Source: Spirochaetota bacterium
GTDB taxonomy: Bacteria > Spirochaetota > JAAYUW01 > JAOAHJ01
Reading direction: 5' to 3'
Assembly: GCA_026415295.1 (NCBI GenBank)
Contig: JAOAHJ010000003.1
Coordinates: 1-64,000 of the forward strand
Length of the DNA: 64,000 nucleotides
In this document: positions 26,150 to 36,596 of the stretch, piece after piece
Layout of the letters: each line of letters opens with the position of its first letter
Numbering within the stretch: position 1 is the stretch's first letter
Made by a program: the position numbers and the translations under genes
Notes under the pieces: generated by a model
What the model saw: the letters and a program-made list of their open reading frames with translations, nothing else
What the model was told of the DNA's origin: nothing
Database searches by the model: none

Positions 26150-27016
26150 ATGAAAATGTGGAAAAATAAAAAAGCCTGCAATTTATTAAAAAACATAAAA
26201 ATTTTTATATTTGATTTAGATGGCACATTGTATTTTAAGGGGAAAAAGTTTGATAAGGTAGATGAGCTTATTGAATTACTAAGAGCTAAAAATAAAATAT
26301 TGAGATTTGTTACTAATACTGATTCTAAATCTCCAACTGAACTTTTAAGAAAAATGAAAAATTATGGAATATATTGTGATGAGAGAGAAATAGTGTCACC
26401 TATTAATGTTTTTATAAGTTTTATTAAAAGTAACTTAGATAAAAAATTTTATGTTATGGTTAGTAATGATGTGGAAAATTATTTAAAAAATATATTTAGT
26501 TATGAGATTAATAACATTTATTTTTATAATGATTTTGAAATTGCAATGAATGAAAAAATAGACTTCGTTGCTATTGGCGATATATCAGATAGGATGAATT
26601 ATGATTATTTGAATAAAGGATTTTATTTTATTTATAATGGTGCTGAAATGCTAGCTTTTGCAAAGTTTTTTGTTTTTTTTGATAAAAATGGAGTTTGTTT
26701 AAATACTGGTGCTTTTGTTAAAATGTTTGAAGAAGTTTGCAAAAAAGAAGCTGTTCTGCTTGGTAAACCATCAAAATTGATCATTGAAGAAGCATGTAAA
26801 GGTTTAGAATTAAATAGTAAAGAAATAATTATTATAGGAGATGATCCTAATATTGATATTAAGTTAGCTAAAAATATTAGTGCTTATTCTGTTTTACTTA
26901 AACAGGGACATTTTATTGAACATAAGTATAATTTTAAAAAATTATTGAAAATAAAACCTACCTTTATTTTTGATAGTATTAAAGAATTTTATCTTTTTAT
27001 TAAGGAAAACATTTAA
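26150..27016 (+). CDS. HAD-IIA family phosphatase (NagD-like)
   Basis: The 288-residue hydrolase shows the HAD motif I FIFDLDGTLYFKGK (nucleophile Asp in DLDGT, about residues 21-25), motif II-like FVTNTDSKSP (HAD-IIA proteins have T-N-N-x-x), the LGKPSKLI segment with the motif III lysine, and motif IV IIIGDDPNIDIKLAKN. The cap insertion between motifs II and III is type C2A, as in NagD, AraL and 4-nitrophenylphosphatase-like proteins. It probably dephosphorylates a small cytosolic metabolite. There is no Shine-Dalgarno before the ATG; a second ATG is 6 nt downstream. Confidence 0.88.
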   Translation: MKMWKNKKACNLLKNIKIFIFDLDGTLYFKGKKFDKVDELIELLRAKNKILRFVTNTDSKSPTELLRKMKNYGIYCDEREIVSPINVFISFIKSNLDKKFYVMVSNDVENYLKNIFSYEINNIYFYNDFEIAMNEKIDFVAIGDISDRMNYDYLNKGFYFIYNGAEMLAFAKFFVFFDKNGVCLNTGAFVKMFEEVCKKEAVLLGKPSKLIIEEACKGLELNSKEIIIIGDDPNIDIKLAKNISAYSVLLKQGHFIEHKYNFKKLLKIKPTFIFDSIKEFYLFIKENI

Positions 27017-27086
27017 TTACAAAAAAATAGTGTAAATAAATAAATATTATTAAGCTATAAAATATTAAAATTAATAATCGATTAAA

Positions 27087-28796
27087 ATGACTAATTTGAA
27101 GAGATTTTTTATGGTAAATAAAGATTCTTTAATAAATAATATAAAAAAAGATTTTATTCCAAAGTTTTTTATAATTTTATTTAAAGAAGGTATTACTAAA
27201 GAACAACTTATTAAAGATATATTTGCAGGAATAATTACTGGTATAGTTGCTATACCTCTAGCTATTGCATTTGCTATTGCTTCTGGAGTAAGTCCTGAAA
27301 AAGGTCTTATTACTGCTTTTATTGCTGGATTTATTATCTCATTTTTAGGTGGAAGTAGAGTTCAGATTGGAGGACCAACTGGTGCATTTGTTGTTATAAT
27401 ATATGATATAATTCTAAAATATGAAATTAATGGTTTGATTTTTGCAACATTTTGTGCAGGAATTTTATTAATAATTTTTGGGTTAATAAAACTTGGGAAT
27501 TTATTAAGGTATTTTCCTTTTACTATTATAGTTGGGTTTACTACAGGTATAGCTGTTATTATTTTTGCATCACAAGTCAAAGATTTTTTAGGATTAAATA
27601 TAAATGAGATTCCTTCTGATTTTATTGATAAGTGGATTGTTTATTTTAATAACTTAAATACTATAAACTATAGGGCAGTTATAATTGGAACATTATCAAT
27701 TTTAATTGTTGTTTTAACCCCTAAAATTACAAAAATTATTCCTGGTTCTTTATTAGCAATAATAATTACTACTTTAATTGTTAAGTTTTTTAATCTACCA
27801 GTGGAAACTATTGGTACAAGATATGGGGATATAAAAGCTGGTTCATTTAGCTTACAATTTATTAAAATAGATTTTGGCAAAATAAAATATTTAATCAGCC
27901 CAATCATTTCAATATCATTACTTGGAGCAATAGAATCTTTGCTTTCTGCAACAGTAGCAGATGGTATGATTGGTGGGAAACATAAACCAAATATTGAACT
28001 TGTTGCACAAGGTATAGCAAATTGTTTTTCTGCAATATTTGGAGGTATTCCTGCAACAGGAGCTATTGCAAGAACTTCTACAAATGTAAAAAATGGAGGT
28101 AGGACACCTGTTGCTGGTATGACTCATGCAATATTGCTTTTGATTGTTTATTTATTTGCATTTAAGTATGTTAAGCTTATTCCTATGGCAACTCTTGCTG
28201 GTATATTGATATTTGTTGCTTATAATATGTCTGAGATTCACCTATTTTTTGATATGATGAAAATTAATAAAGCTGATACGATAGTTTTGTTAATAACTTT
28301 TTTCTTGACTGTAATTTTTGATCTTGTTATTGCAATTGAAGTTGGAATGATTTTTGCTTCATTTTTGTTTATTAAAAATGTTATTGATTCATCAAATATT
28401 AATATATCAAACATTATTGATATTAATAATGAGGATGAAGAAAAAATAATTGATTTAAGTAATAAATGGGCTTTAAAAAATACTATTATATATGAAATAA
28501 TAGGTCCTTTTTTCTTTGGCCAAGCACAGGAGTTTGTAGAATACCTTTCAAAAGGTGATAGGAATAAAAAATATTTGATATTAAATATGAAAAGAGTTCC
28601 TTTTATAGATGCAACTGGTCTCCATAGATTAAAAGACATGATAAATATAACATATAAAGAGAAAAGAATGATAATTTTGGTAGAAATGAATGACAATGTA
28701 AAAAGAGTTGTTTTAGAAAATATTGATAATGAAAAATTTTTATTTTTTGATACTTTGGAAAAAGCCATAGAGTTTGTTAATAAATTTAATATATAA
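27087..28796 (+). CDS. SulP family anion transporter with STAS domain
   Basis: The inner-membrane transporter of 569 residues has the SulP core of repeated hydrophobic segments from about residue 40 to 430, including the family signature GIITGIVAIPLAIAFAIASGVSPEKGLITA and GGSRVQIGGPTGAFVV. The C-terminal STAS domain (about 460-565) contains the MKRVPFIDATGLHRL strand-loop-helix. The family carries sulfate, bicarbonate and other anions; the substrate here is not predictable. The start may instead be ATG 27111, which has the better upstream GAAGAG. It follows the HAD gene by 70 bp on the same strand. Confidence 0.92.
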   Translation: MTNLKRFFMVNKDSLINNIKKDFIPKFFIILFKEGITKEQLIKDIFAGIITGIVAIPLAIAFAIASGVSPEKGLITAFIAGFIISFLGGSRVQIGGPTGAFVVIIYDIILKYEINGLIFATFCAGILLIIFGLIKLGNLLRYFPFTIIVGFTTGIAVIIFASQVKDFLGLNINEIPSDFIDKWIVYFNNLNTINYRAVIIGTLSILIVVLTPKITKIIPGSLLAIIITTLIVKFFNLPVETIGTRYGDIKAGSFSLQFIKIDFGKIKYLISPIISISLLGAIESLLSATVADGMIGGKHKPNIELVAQGIANCFSAIFGGIPATGAIARTSTNVKNGGRTPVAGMTHAILLLIVYLFAFKYVKLIPMATLAGILIFVAYNMSEIHLFFDMMKINKADTIVLLITFFLTVIFDLVIAIEVGMIFASFLFIKNVIDSSNINISNIIDINNEDEEKIIDLSNKWALKNTIIYEIIGPFFFGQAQEFVEYLSKGDRNKKYLILNMKRVPFIDATGLHRLKDMINITYKEKRMIILVEMNDNVKRVVLENIDNEKFLFFDTLEKAIEFVNKFNI

Positions 28797-28875
28797 TTAA
28801 AATATTATATATTTTATATTTGTTTATTTTTTAATAATAAATTTTCTATTTTTACTATTTTAGTGGAAGGTTTTT

Positions 28876-30099
28876 ATGGATGAAAAATTGAAAATTGAAG
28901 TTAAAAAACAACTTGAAGTTATTACCAGGAATACTGAAGAAATAGTGCCAGTTGAAGAACTTGAAAAGAAAATATTTAATTCTATTAAAAATAATAAACC
29001 ATTAAGAGTTAAAATTGGTATTGACCCAACAAGTCCTTATGTTCATATTGGACATATGGTTCCATATAGAAAGTTAAGAGAGTTTCAAGATTTAGGGCAT
29101 ATAGCAGTTTTAATCATTGGAGATTATACAGCAAGAATTGGAGATCCAACAGGTAGAAATTCTGAAAGGCCTCCTTTAACTCCAGAAGAAGTTAGAGAAA
29201 ATGCTAAAAGCTATACTGAACAAATATTTAAAGTTGTAAGAGAAGATAGAGCAGAGGTTCATTATCAATCTGAATGGTTTAATGATTTTGATCTTTACAA
29301 AGTCATTAGAACTGCTTCCTATTTTTCGGTTGCTCAAATGTTGACACACGAAACATTTAAAAAAAGGCTTGAAGAAGGTAATAGACTATCTCTCCATGAA
29401 ATACTTTATCCTATGCTTCAAGCTTATGATTCTGTTGCAATTAAAGCTGATGTTGAATTAGGTGGTACTGACCAAAAATTTAACATTTTATGTGGAAGAG
29501 ATTTAATGAGAGATATGAATATGGAACCACAAGTTGCTGTTTTGTTGCCATTACTTATGGGAACAAATGGAATTAAAATGAGTAAATCACTAGGTAATGT
29601 GATTCCTATTTTATCATCTCCTAAGGAAAAGTTTGGAAAAGTTATGTCTATTTCTGATGATTTGATTATAAATTATATGAAATATGCTTCAAATATGAGT
29701 TATGAAGAAATAGAATATTATGAAAACTTATTAAAAGAAGGGAAAATAAACCCAAGAGATGTTAAAATAAAGATTGCTAAAAGTTTAGTTGAGCTATATC
29801 ACACAAAAGAAGAAGCCGAAAGAGAAGAAGAAGAGTTTATAAGGGTTTTTTCTAAAAAAGAAGTACCTCAAGATATTAATATATATAAATTAAAAGAAGA
29901 GAAAAAATTAATTGAACTTCTAAAAGAATTGGATTTTGTTCCATCTTTAAGTGAAGCTAAAAGATTGATAACTCAAGGTGGTGTTACTATAGACGGAGAG
30001 AGAGTAAGTAGTTTTGATTATGTTTTGAAACTAAATAAAGGTGAAGAAAAAGTTATAAAAGCTGGCAAAAAGAATTTCATAAAGATAGTTAAAGATTAG
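28876..30099 (+). CDS. tyrS: Tyrosyl-tRNA synthetase
   Basis: This class I synthetase attaches tyrosine to tRNA-Tyr. The protein is 407 residues. The HIGH motif is present literally (H57-IG-H60 in YVHIGHMV), the KMSKS motif is seen in GIKMSKSLGN, and an S4 RNA-binding domain lies at the C-terminus (FVPSLSEAKRLITQGGVTIDGERV). The arrangement and length fit the TyrS form typical of Thermotogae and some other deep bacterial groups. GGAAGG precedes the ATG. It converges with the GHL15-like gene, leaving only 54 bp between them. Confidence 0.97.
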   Translation: MDEKLKIEVKKQLEVITRNTEEIVPVEELEKKIFNSIKNNKPLRVKIGIDPTSPYVHIGHMVPYRKLREFQDLGHIAVLIIGDYTARIGDPTGRNSERPPLTPEEVRENAKSYTEQIFKVVREDRAEVHYQSEWFNDFDLYKVIRTASYFSVAQMLTHETFKKRLEEGNRLSLHEILYPMLQAYDSVAIKADVELGGTDQKFNILCGRDLMRDMNMEPQVAVLLPLLMGTNGIKMSKSLGNVIPILSSPKEKFGKVMSISDDLIINYMKYASNMSYEEIEYYENLLKEGKINPRDVKIKIAKSLVELYHTKEEAEREEEEFIRVFSKKEVPQDINIYKLKEEKKLIELLKELDFVPSLSEAKRLITQGGVTIDGERVSSFDYVLKLNKGEEKVIKAGKKNFIKIVKD

Positions 30100-30153
30100 A
30101 TTTATAATTTAATTTTACAGTTTAATTTAATTAGTATTTTATAAAAATAATTC

Positions 30154-32616
30154 TTAATATTTTTTAAGTATTATTCCATCCAAAGGAAATAAACTTATAT
30201 AATCTACTATTGCTCCATCATTGTATCTTAGATCTGATTCAATTAAAAGAGCATCAACTATTATATATGTATTTAGAGAATCATTTTTAGATAACTGTAT
30301 AATAACATTATCATTTTTATCTAATTTTAGCTTGGTTAGTTTTACCCACTGATCTCCATACTTTGTTTGATCTATTGTCCCACTGACTAATAAATTATTG
30401 TTAACTATTATTTGCCATTTGACATTTTTACAATGTGAAAATAACTTATGAGATTTAATTGGCCACCATATATAAATTGTATAATTATCTTTTTCAGGAG
30501 CAATAAAAGAAAATTGTGCAGTTGCATTATTTTTTGAAGATATATAACAATTATCAGACCAATCATGAAAAAAAGGTCCAGAGACTTTCCATAAACCAGA
30601 ATCTATAGTTTTTAAAATCCATGTATTTAAAATTTTTAAGTTTTTATCAATATTATCAATTATTATTTGATATTTAGGAGCTTGATTTCCCATTAATTTT
30701 TTGAATTTTTTATTTAATTTAATATTTACTTCATAATTATTTGGATTTAATAAAACAATCCCATTTGAAAAATCTCTAGCCAATATTGAATCAGAAATTT
30801 CGAAAAGCTCAATATCATCGAAGTAATAAGTATTTTCTTTTTCCCCTAATAAAAATATAATTCTACAATCATTTATTATTGTTTTATTTTCAGGATTTTT
30901 TACTTTAAATTTAAAACTAAAAGATTTAATATTATTATCAAGTTCAAATGATTCATTTAAACCATAGTAGTTCCATGGTTCTTTATCCTGAATTGAAATA
31001 ACATTAATTGTTGCTTTACTTTTAGAAAAAGCTTTAAATCTTAATTCATATCTTTTACCTGGCATTAATTTTACTCTATGTCTTCCAAAATCAATTCTCC
31101 AGGAGTCAGCACCACCTTTTTTTACCTCTATTTTAGCATATGTGTTGTTACCAATTTTTTCATAAGATAACTTGGCTTTATAACCATTTGCTTCATCTAC
31201 CCAACTTCTAAATAAACCTAAATTATCAGTATTTTCAAAATTTCCTTCTGGAATAATATTATTATATGGAATATCTTTTATAGGAATTTCATAGAATTTA
31301 TTTTCTGGGAAACCAAGATCTGAATAATATTCATCGTAAAGCCAATTATTACCATGATATGTATCTCCAATCTCATAAGCATAATATCCATTTCCAAGAA
31401 GTGTAAAACATAAGCCAAATCTCATAAATTTATAATAGGATTGGGCAAATTTAAGAGTTGCTTCTGGCATATTTTTTTGTGGTTCATATCCGTACCCATA
31501 TGCAATCTCATCATTTGGAGAACCCTCGAACATAATTATTTGAGGTTCTTTAGCGATTGATTCCCATTTTTGATAATGAGAAATTAATTCTTCAAAATCC
31601 ATTTGATTTTCGAGGACATTTGCAATGTAAAATCCAAAACTTTTTCCATTAAAAACTTTATAAAATTCTTCAATAGAACCATCAATACTATGACCTGATA
31701 TAATAGCACCAGGGACTAGTTTCTTAAAATATAATATTTCATTAATTACTCCTTCCTTCCACTTTTTATCAAATTCATCGGGATCATCAGGTTTTCCATC
31801 TTCATTTGCATCTATTGAGAAAGAATTGTAATAGATATCTTCGTTTAGCCATGATTGAGTAGTCATTACATTGTCAAAAAATATACCATCATATAAAAGA
31901 TCTGAGTCTAAGATAAGATTGTATGCTAGTTCTGCTAAATATTTCCAAACTTTTTCTTTTGTTAAATTTAATCTATAGGAACCTGGCCACACCTCTACTC
32001 TCTTACCATCTGGTGAATGTAAATAAAAATCTTCAGGTAAATCAGCTTCCTCAATAGCATTTATAGAAGTTAAAATAATAGAGTCAGGAGAAAGTTTTTT
32101 TAATTTTAAAAGATCTTCTTTTTCATAATGTAAACCAAGCCATAATTTTATACCAGATTTTGCCATTTCTTCAATTGATTCAAAGTTCCATCCACCCCAT
32201 AAGTTACCAATTCTAGGGAAAGAGTGATTAAAATTTGTTGTACATCTGTAATTTAAAACTAAAAGTTCATTATTATCTTTTGTTCTTATATATATTTTAT
32301 TAATATAGGTAGGATCAGGATTTATTCCATTTATAGTAACTGTATGCAAAAAAGATGGTTGTTTTTCATTGAAAGGATTCATTTTTTCAAAAGGCAATAA
32401 CTCATTCACAGAATATGCACATACTGTTTTAATTTTAGTATTTATAGAAAAATGAAAGTTTTTAGTTTGTGGGGGTAATAGAGTTGAATTAGGAAAAGGT
32501 GAAAAAAATATAGATTCACTAGAATTACTTGATAAATTAGGAATTATAATTATTAATATAAAAGAGATAATAAATAATTTATAAGAATTCTTAATTAATT
32601 TATAAAAATTTTCCAT
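30154..32616 (-). CDS. Secreted GHL15-like putative glycoside hydrolase with carbohydrate-binding-type domains
   Basis: The 820-residue protein has a signal peptide or N-terminal anchor (about residues 12-32). Residues about 110-430 resemble hypothetical glycosyl hydrolase family 15: a TIM-barrel-type sequence with IKLWLGLHYE, the signature SYRLNLTKEKVWKYLAELAYN...YDGIFFDNVMTT and YKFMRFGLCFTLLGNGYYAYE. A CBM4_9-like jelly roll follows (about 455-620, NIIPEGNFEN ... YYFDDIELFE), and the last 140 residues resemble the golvesin/Xly-type domain (GLWKVSGPFFHDW...NYTIYIWWP...YIIVDALLIE). It probably acts on or binds extracellular polysaccharide. It begins 22 bp after kamE on the same strand, an odd partner. 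Catalytic activity is unproven for this family. Confidence 0.75.
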   Translation of the reverse strand: MENFYKLIKNSYKLFIISFILIIIIPNLSSNSSESIFFSPFPNSTLLPPQTKNFHFSINTKIKTVCAYSVNELLPFEKMNPFNEKQPSFLHTVTINGINPDPTYINKIYIRTKDNNELLVLNYRCTTNFNHSFPRIGNLWGGWNFESIEEMAKSGIKLWLGLHYEKEDLLKLKKLSPDSIILTSINAIEEADLPEDFYLHSPDGKRVEVWPGSYRLNLTKEKVWKYLAELAYNLILDSDLLYDGIFFDNVMTTQSWLNEDIYYNSFSIDANEDGKPDDPDEFDKKWKEGVINEILYFKKLVPGAIISGHSIDGSIEEFYKVFNGKSFGFYIANVLENQMDFEELISHYQKWESIAKEPQIIMFEGSPNDEIAYGYGYEPQKNMPEATLKFAQSYYKFMRFGLCFTLLGNGYYAYEIGDTYHGNNWLYDEYYSDLGFPENKFYEIPIKDIPYNNIIPEGNFENTDNLGLFRSWVDEANGYKAKLSYEKIGNNTYAKIEVKKGGADSWRIDFGRHRVKLMPGKRYELRFKAFSKSKATINVISIQDKEPWNYYGLNESFELDNNIKSFSFKFKVKNPENKTIINDCRIIFLLGEKENTYYFDDIELFEISDSILARDFSNGIVLLNPNNYEVNIKLNKKFKKLMGNQAPKYQIIIDNIDKNLKILNTWILKTIDSGLWKVSGPFFHDWSDNCYISSKNNATAQFSFIAPEKDNYTIYIWWPIKSHKLFSHCKNVKWQIIVNNNLLVSGTIDQTKYGDQWVKLTKLKLDKNDNVIIQLSKNDSLNTYIIVDALLIESDLRYNDGAIVDYISLFPLDGIILKKY

Positions 32617-32638
32617 AATTTTTTCAAAATAATTTATT

Positions 32639-33421
32639 TTATAAAATATTTAATTTTTTTGCTACTTGTTGTACAATAAAAGTAGCAACATCTTCGGGGA
32701 AAGTATGAGCACCAAACCCTGCATCATATCCTAGCTCAATTGCTAATTCATGTGTTATTCTTGGCCCACCAGCTATTAATATAATATCTTTTCTAATATT
32801 TTCAGCATTTAATAGTTCTACAAGTCTTGTTAAATTTTTAATATGAATATCTTTTTGTGTAACAATTTGAGAAACTAATATTGCATCAGCTTTTACTTCA
32901 TGGGCTTTTTTAATAAGATCTTCACATAAAACTTGAGCTCCCATATTGTAAACATCAAACCAATGGTAAGATTCAAGCCCTTTATGACCAGCTATTCCTT
33001 TCATATTAAGTATTGCATCGATGCCAACTGTGTGTGCATCAGATTCAATGCAAGCTCCGACGACAACTATTTTTCTTTTGATTTTATTTTCAATAAAGTT
33101 AATTATTTTTTCCTTTTCCCATGTCTGGTTTGTAGCTCTTGGAACGGAAATTTTAGTAAAATCAATAGTTTTATCAACTGAAGCATAAGCAACATAAAAA
33201 CTAAAATTATCACCCATAGCATCTGAATGTGTAATTAAAACATTTGTAAAACCTATAGATTCAAGAAGTTTTTTTGCAGCTTCATTTCCTTCAGGACTCT
33301 TAGGTACTGGAAGAGTAAATGAAAGTTGCATTTTGCCATCATCTAATGTATCACCATATGGTTTGATAGCTTTAAGATTTATTTTTTTTACTTTTCCTTC
33401 TAAATTATTATTAAATTCCAT
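32639..33421 (-). CDS. kamE: Lysine 5,6-aminomutase, beta subunit
   Basis: KamE is the cobalamin- and PLP-binding subunit of the adenosylcobalamin-dependent aminomutase that converts beta-lysine to 3,5-diaminohexanoate (or D-lysine to 2,5-diaminohexanoate) in lysine fermentation. At 260 residues it matches the family. The B12-binding signature D128-A-H130-T-V-G133 provides the cobalt-ligating histidine, and K141 (NMKGIAG), eleven residues on, corresponds to the PLP-binding lysine of characterised enzymes. The N-terminal dimerisation part (IKPYGDTLDDGKMQLSFTLPVP) is typical. It lies 29 bp after kamD, so both subunits come from one transcript. Confidence 0.96.
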   Translation of the reverse strand: MEFNNNLEGKVKKINLKAIKPYGDTLDDGKMQLSFTLPVPKSPEGNEAAKKLLESIGFTNVLITHSDAMGDNFSFYVAYASVDKTIDFTKISVPRATNQTWEKEKIINFIENKIKRKIVVVGACIESDAHTVGIDAILNMKGIAGHKGLESYHWFDVYNMGAQVLCEDLIKKAHEVKADAILVSQIVTQKDIHIKNLTRLVELLNAENIRKDIILIAGGPRITHELAIELGYDAGFGAHTFPEDVATFIVQQVAKKLNIL

Positions 33422-33450
33422 AATTAAACCCCTTTTATTTTGAATGATGT

Positions 33451-35049
33451 TTATTGATCAAGGTCTTTATATTTTTCTTTTAATTCTTTTGAAAAAATTT
33501 CTTCAAAGGGATTAAAATAATCTTTATCTTTAAGTAATACTCCATCAAAACCTTTGCCACCAGTTTTTGTTCTTTTAATGTCTGCAAACATGCCCTTTTC
33601 TATAGCATTCATAAGACCTATATCTGAAACTTCTTTAAGCATTTTATGTGTATTTTCTAATACTTCTTCTGCTCTTTTTTGAATAATTCCATCTTTTTTA
33701 TATTCTATTTCATCATAAAAGTTTTCCATAATATTGAATACAAGTTTAGCATTTTCTATTGATAAATGTCTATCCATCATAAAAGGAGTATGTATTGCTT
33801 CTGTTAGCATCCCTAAAAGATGTATAGTCTGACCACTCATTATAGAAACAGCATTAAAAAGAGCATCTTGAACATGACCTTTAAATATATTTCCTGTCAT
33901 GTATTTGGTTGGAGGCATATATTTTAAAGGATGATCAGGGAATATTTGTTTAATAAGTTGAGCTTGTGCAAGTTCATATAAAAACTGATTTGGGATGGAA
34001 GGATCTATTTCGAAAGCATGTCCAAGACCCATTAACTTTTTAGGCATTAAAGCTTTCATGGCAAATCTTTCATTTATAAACTGGGAAGCAACGACAGTAT
34101 GGGCCTTTTCAAAAGCATCAGATGTTGTTAAATAATTATCTTCACCAGTGTTTATAACAATGTCAGCATAAGAATTTATCATTCTTGAAAAATATTGATC
34201 TATAAAGGTTCTTTGCATGTTAATATCTCTAAAAAGTATACCATACATAGAATCATTTAACATAACATCTAATCTTTCAATAGCTCCTAAAGCAGCAATT
34301 TCTGGCATACAAAGCCCAGAACAATAATTTACAAGTCTTATATATTTTTTTATCTCAAATGAAACTTCATCAAGAGCTTTTCTCATAATCTTAAAATTTT
34401 CCTGAGTTGCATAAGTACCGCCAAATCCTTCAGTTGTAGCACCATGTGGTACATAATCAAGTAAAGATTGAGCAGTTGATCTAATAACAGCAATAATATC
34501 TGCTCCAGCTCTTGCAGCATTTTGGGCTTGAATAACATCTTCAAAAATATTTCCAGTTGCAACAATAAGATATAGATATGGTGGTTTTCCTTCCCCTAAT
34601 TTCTCAATAAGCTCATTTCTTTTATTTACATTGTTTTTTATTAATTGTGATTTTTCTTTAGCATATTCTATTGCTTTTTTATAAACTATTTCTTTTGGTA
34701 ATATTTGAAGTTCTTTTAAATTTATTTTTTCTTTTATTATTAGTTCACAAGCTTCTTTTAAATCTATATTTTTAAGAATCATTATATTAAATATAATATA
34801 GGTTGCTCCTTTTGAAAGTAAGTTTGAATTTTTAAGTTTTTCTACTATAACATTTACATAAGGCAATTCATTATTTTGATCAAACCACTCTACCCCAAAT
34901 AGTCTTAAAACTGCTCTTTCAACTGTAACTGTTGTCCTATCTTTTATAAATTCAAAAACTTCATCTACAATTTTTTTTGAAAATTCTCTGCATTCATCAA
35001 CAAGTTTATAATTTATATCTAATTTTTTAATGAGTTTATTTATTTTCAT
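33451..35049 (-). CDS. kamD: Lysine 5,6-aminomutase, alpha subunit
   Basis: KamD forms the TIM barrel of lysine 5,6-aminomutase together with KamE. The 532-residue protein shows characteristic segments such as LPYVNVIVEKL, GKPPYLYLIVATGNIFEDVIQAQNAARAGADIIAVIRSTAQSLLDYVPHGATTEGFGGTYATQENF and AIHTPFMMDRHLSIENA. A longer frame opens at 35106, but ATG 35049 has AAGGAA six nt upstream and begins the conserved protein (MKINKLIKKLDINY), so it is chosen. kamA, kdd and the CoA-transferase genes of the lysine pathway are not adjacent; kce is 16 kb away. Confidence 0.96.
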   Translation of the reverse strand: MKINKLIKKLDINYKLVDECREFSKKIVDEVFEFIKDRTTVTVERAVLRLFGVEWFDQNNELPYVNVIVEKLKNSNLLSKGATYIIFNIMILKNIDLKEACELIIKEKINLKELQILPKEIVYKKAIEYAKEKSQLIKNNVNKRNELIEKLGEGKPPYLYLIVATGNIFEDVIQAQNAARAGADIIAVIRSTAQSLLDYVPHGATTEGFGGTYATQENFKIMRKALDEVSFEIKKYIRLVNYCSGLCMPEIAALGAIERLDVMLNDSMYGILFRDINMQRTFIDQYFSRMINSYADIVINTGEDNYLTTSDAFEKAHTVVASQFINERFAMKALMPKKLMGLGHAFEIDPSIPNQFLYELAQAQLIKQIFPDHPLKYMPPTKYMTGNIFKGHVQDALFNAVSIMSGQTIHLLGMLTEAIHTPFMMDRHLSIENAKLVFNIMENFYDEIEYKKDGIIQKRAEEVLENTHKMLKEVSDIGLMNAIEKGMFADIKRTKTGGKGFDGVLLKDKDYFNPFEEIFSKELKEKYKDLDQ

Positions 35050-35308
35050 TTTATTTCCTTGTAAAGTGTATTTATGTAAAATTAATTTAAAAAAATAATT
35101 AATCAAGATTATTAAAAAAACAAAAAAATAAAACTATTTGTTTATATTAAATTTTAATGATAAAATTATATTGACAAAAGAAAATTTTAAATGATTATTA
35201 AATAAAGAATTTGTTAATTATTCTAATATATTTAGATTAAATAATATTTTAAGTAAAATTTGTAAATATTATTTTTAGATATTATTTAATAAATTATTAA
35301 TATAATTT

Positions 35309-36541
35309 ATGGAAGAAGAAAAAATTTTATTAAAAATATTATTTCTTTCTTTTGATGAAATTTTTAAAAAATCACCGAAACTCAAACTTACTATAAAATC
35401 AGTATTAATTGTTAAAAATGAAATACCAGTTGTTGAAAATATGTTTAAAATAAATATTAAAGGGAGTTTAAATGCTGATCTAATAGTCTTTTTTAATAGT
35501 AATTTAAAAAAAGCAATTGCAAATGAAATTTCTTCTCTGCTTCCTTATACTGAAAATATAAATGGTATCCTCGATGATTCTATTATAATTGAACTTTTAA
35601 ACCTTTTAGGTGCAAATATTATTAATTATTTAGGTAAAAGTAATATAAATCTTGATATATCAACACCAGAAGAAGTTAAAAATGTAAAGTATTTATATTA
35701 TCAGAAAGTACTATCCATTATTTTTAATACTCATTTTGGGGAAATGGTTGTTCATTTTGGTATAAATAGAATTTATGAATCAGAGGATATAAATTTTTTA
35801 TTAGTTGGGTTTGATAAAAATTTTACAAATGAATTTATAGTTAATTGGATTAAAAAAGGGATTACAGTTTTGTATAGCCAAAACCTTAAGGATGCTTCAA
35901 AAATAATAAGAAGTATTAAAATAAATTTGTGTATAATAGATTATAATTTAATTGAAAACCATATTGTAAAATGTCTTGAGATTCTTTCTGATAAAATTGA
36001 CTATTTTTTAAATTATATAATAGCTTGCACTAAAAATGATCTTATTAAGATAAAAAATATTAACTATTTTTCTCCTTATTCACAAATCTTAGGTGTTTTT
36101 TTAAAAAATCAGGATTTAAATGAAATTAACACTTATATAAACAAATTAATAGAAGATTGTGGAATAAGAATAAATGAAAAAAGAAGATATATAAGGGTTA
36201 AAATAAAGGATGATAGAAGATATTTTGTTTCATTTTATAAAGAAAATGTTTTAATAAAGGGTAGGATTCTTGATTTATCACTTGTTGGGGCAAAGATATC
36301 TTTTGATAATGAAAAAGATAGCTCTTTATTAAAATCTGGCGATATTATTAATAATGTAGAATTGTTTCTAAATTATAACCATTTGATTTTTGATTGTACA
36401 ATTATAAATGTTATAGGCAGGGAGTTTTCTATTTTATTTAATAATGTTACTCATAGAGAGGAAGAAGTTATAGCAAAAATAATATTTAATCTTTTACCCC
36501 ATTGTGAAAAATTTAAAGAAATTTGTGAAGATCAAAATTAA
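35309..36541 (+). CDS. CheX-like / receiver-like / PilZ three-domain protein (paralogue A)
   Basis: The 410-residue protein has three parts. Residues 1-155 resemble CheX/CheC phosphatases, with the active-site pattern S91-x3-E95-x2-N98 followed 21 residues later by P120; the position that is Asp in paralogue B is K124 here. Residues 160-283 look like a degenerate receiver domain: a putative acceptor D211 at the end of a strand (LCIID), but no acidic pair at its start. Residues 290-400 are a PilZ domain with R292-x3-R296 and D322-x-S324-x2-G327, the c-di-GMP-binding motif. It may link c-di-GMP with chemotaxis-type phosphorylation. No Shine-Dalgarno is visible. A close paralogue lies at 39999. 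Confidence 0.75.
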   Translation: MEEEKILLKILFLSFDEIFKKSPKLKLTIKSVLIVKNEIPVVENMFKINIKGSLNADLIVFFNSNLKKAIANEISSLLPYTENINGILDDSIIIELLNLLGANIINYLGKSNINLDISTPEEVKNVKYLYYQKVLSIIFNTHFGEMVVHFGINRIYESEDINFLLVGFDKNFTNEFIVNWIKKGITVLYSQNLKDASKIIRSIKINLCIIDYNLIENHIVKCLEILSDKIDYFLNYIIACTKNDLIKIKNINYFSPYSQILGVFLKNQDLNEINTYINKLIEDCGIRINEKRRYIRVKIKDDRRYFVSFYKENVLIKGRILDLSLVGAKISFDNEKDSSLLKSGDIINNVELFLNYNHLIFDCTIINVIGREFSILFNNVTHREEEVIAKIIFNLLPHCEKFKEICEDQN

Positions 36542-36596
36542 AAAATATAGATATTATTTTCAAAAATATATAATTTATATTTAACAGAGGATATTT

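Noticed and set aside
35050-35106. Upstream extension of kamD (MINYFFKLILHKYTLQGNK)
   Set aside because: The extension is not part of the conserved protein and ATG 35049 has a proper AAGGAA element.
35171-35198. TTGACA at 35171 as promoter of the CheX/PilZ paralogue A gene
   Set aside because: The best -10 at 16 bp is GATTAT, and alternatives need 17-19 bp spacers, so I did not list it as a feature although it may be real.
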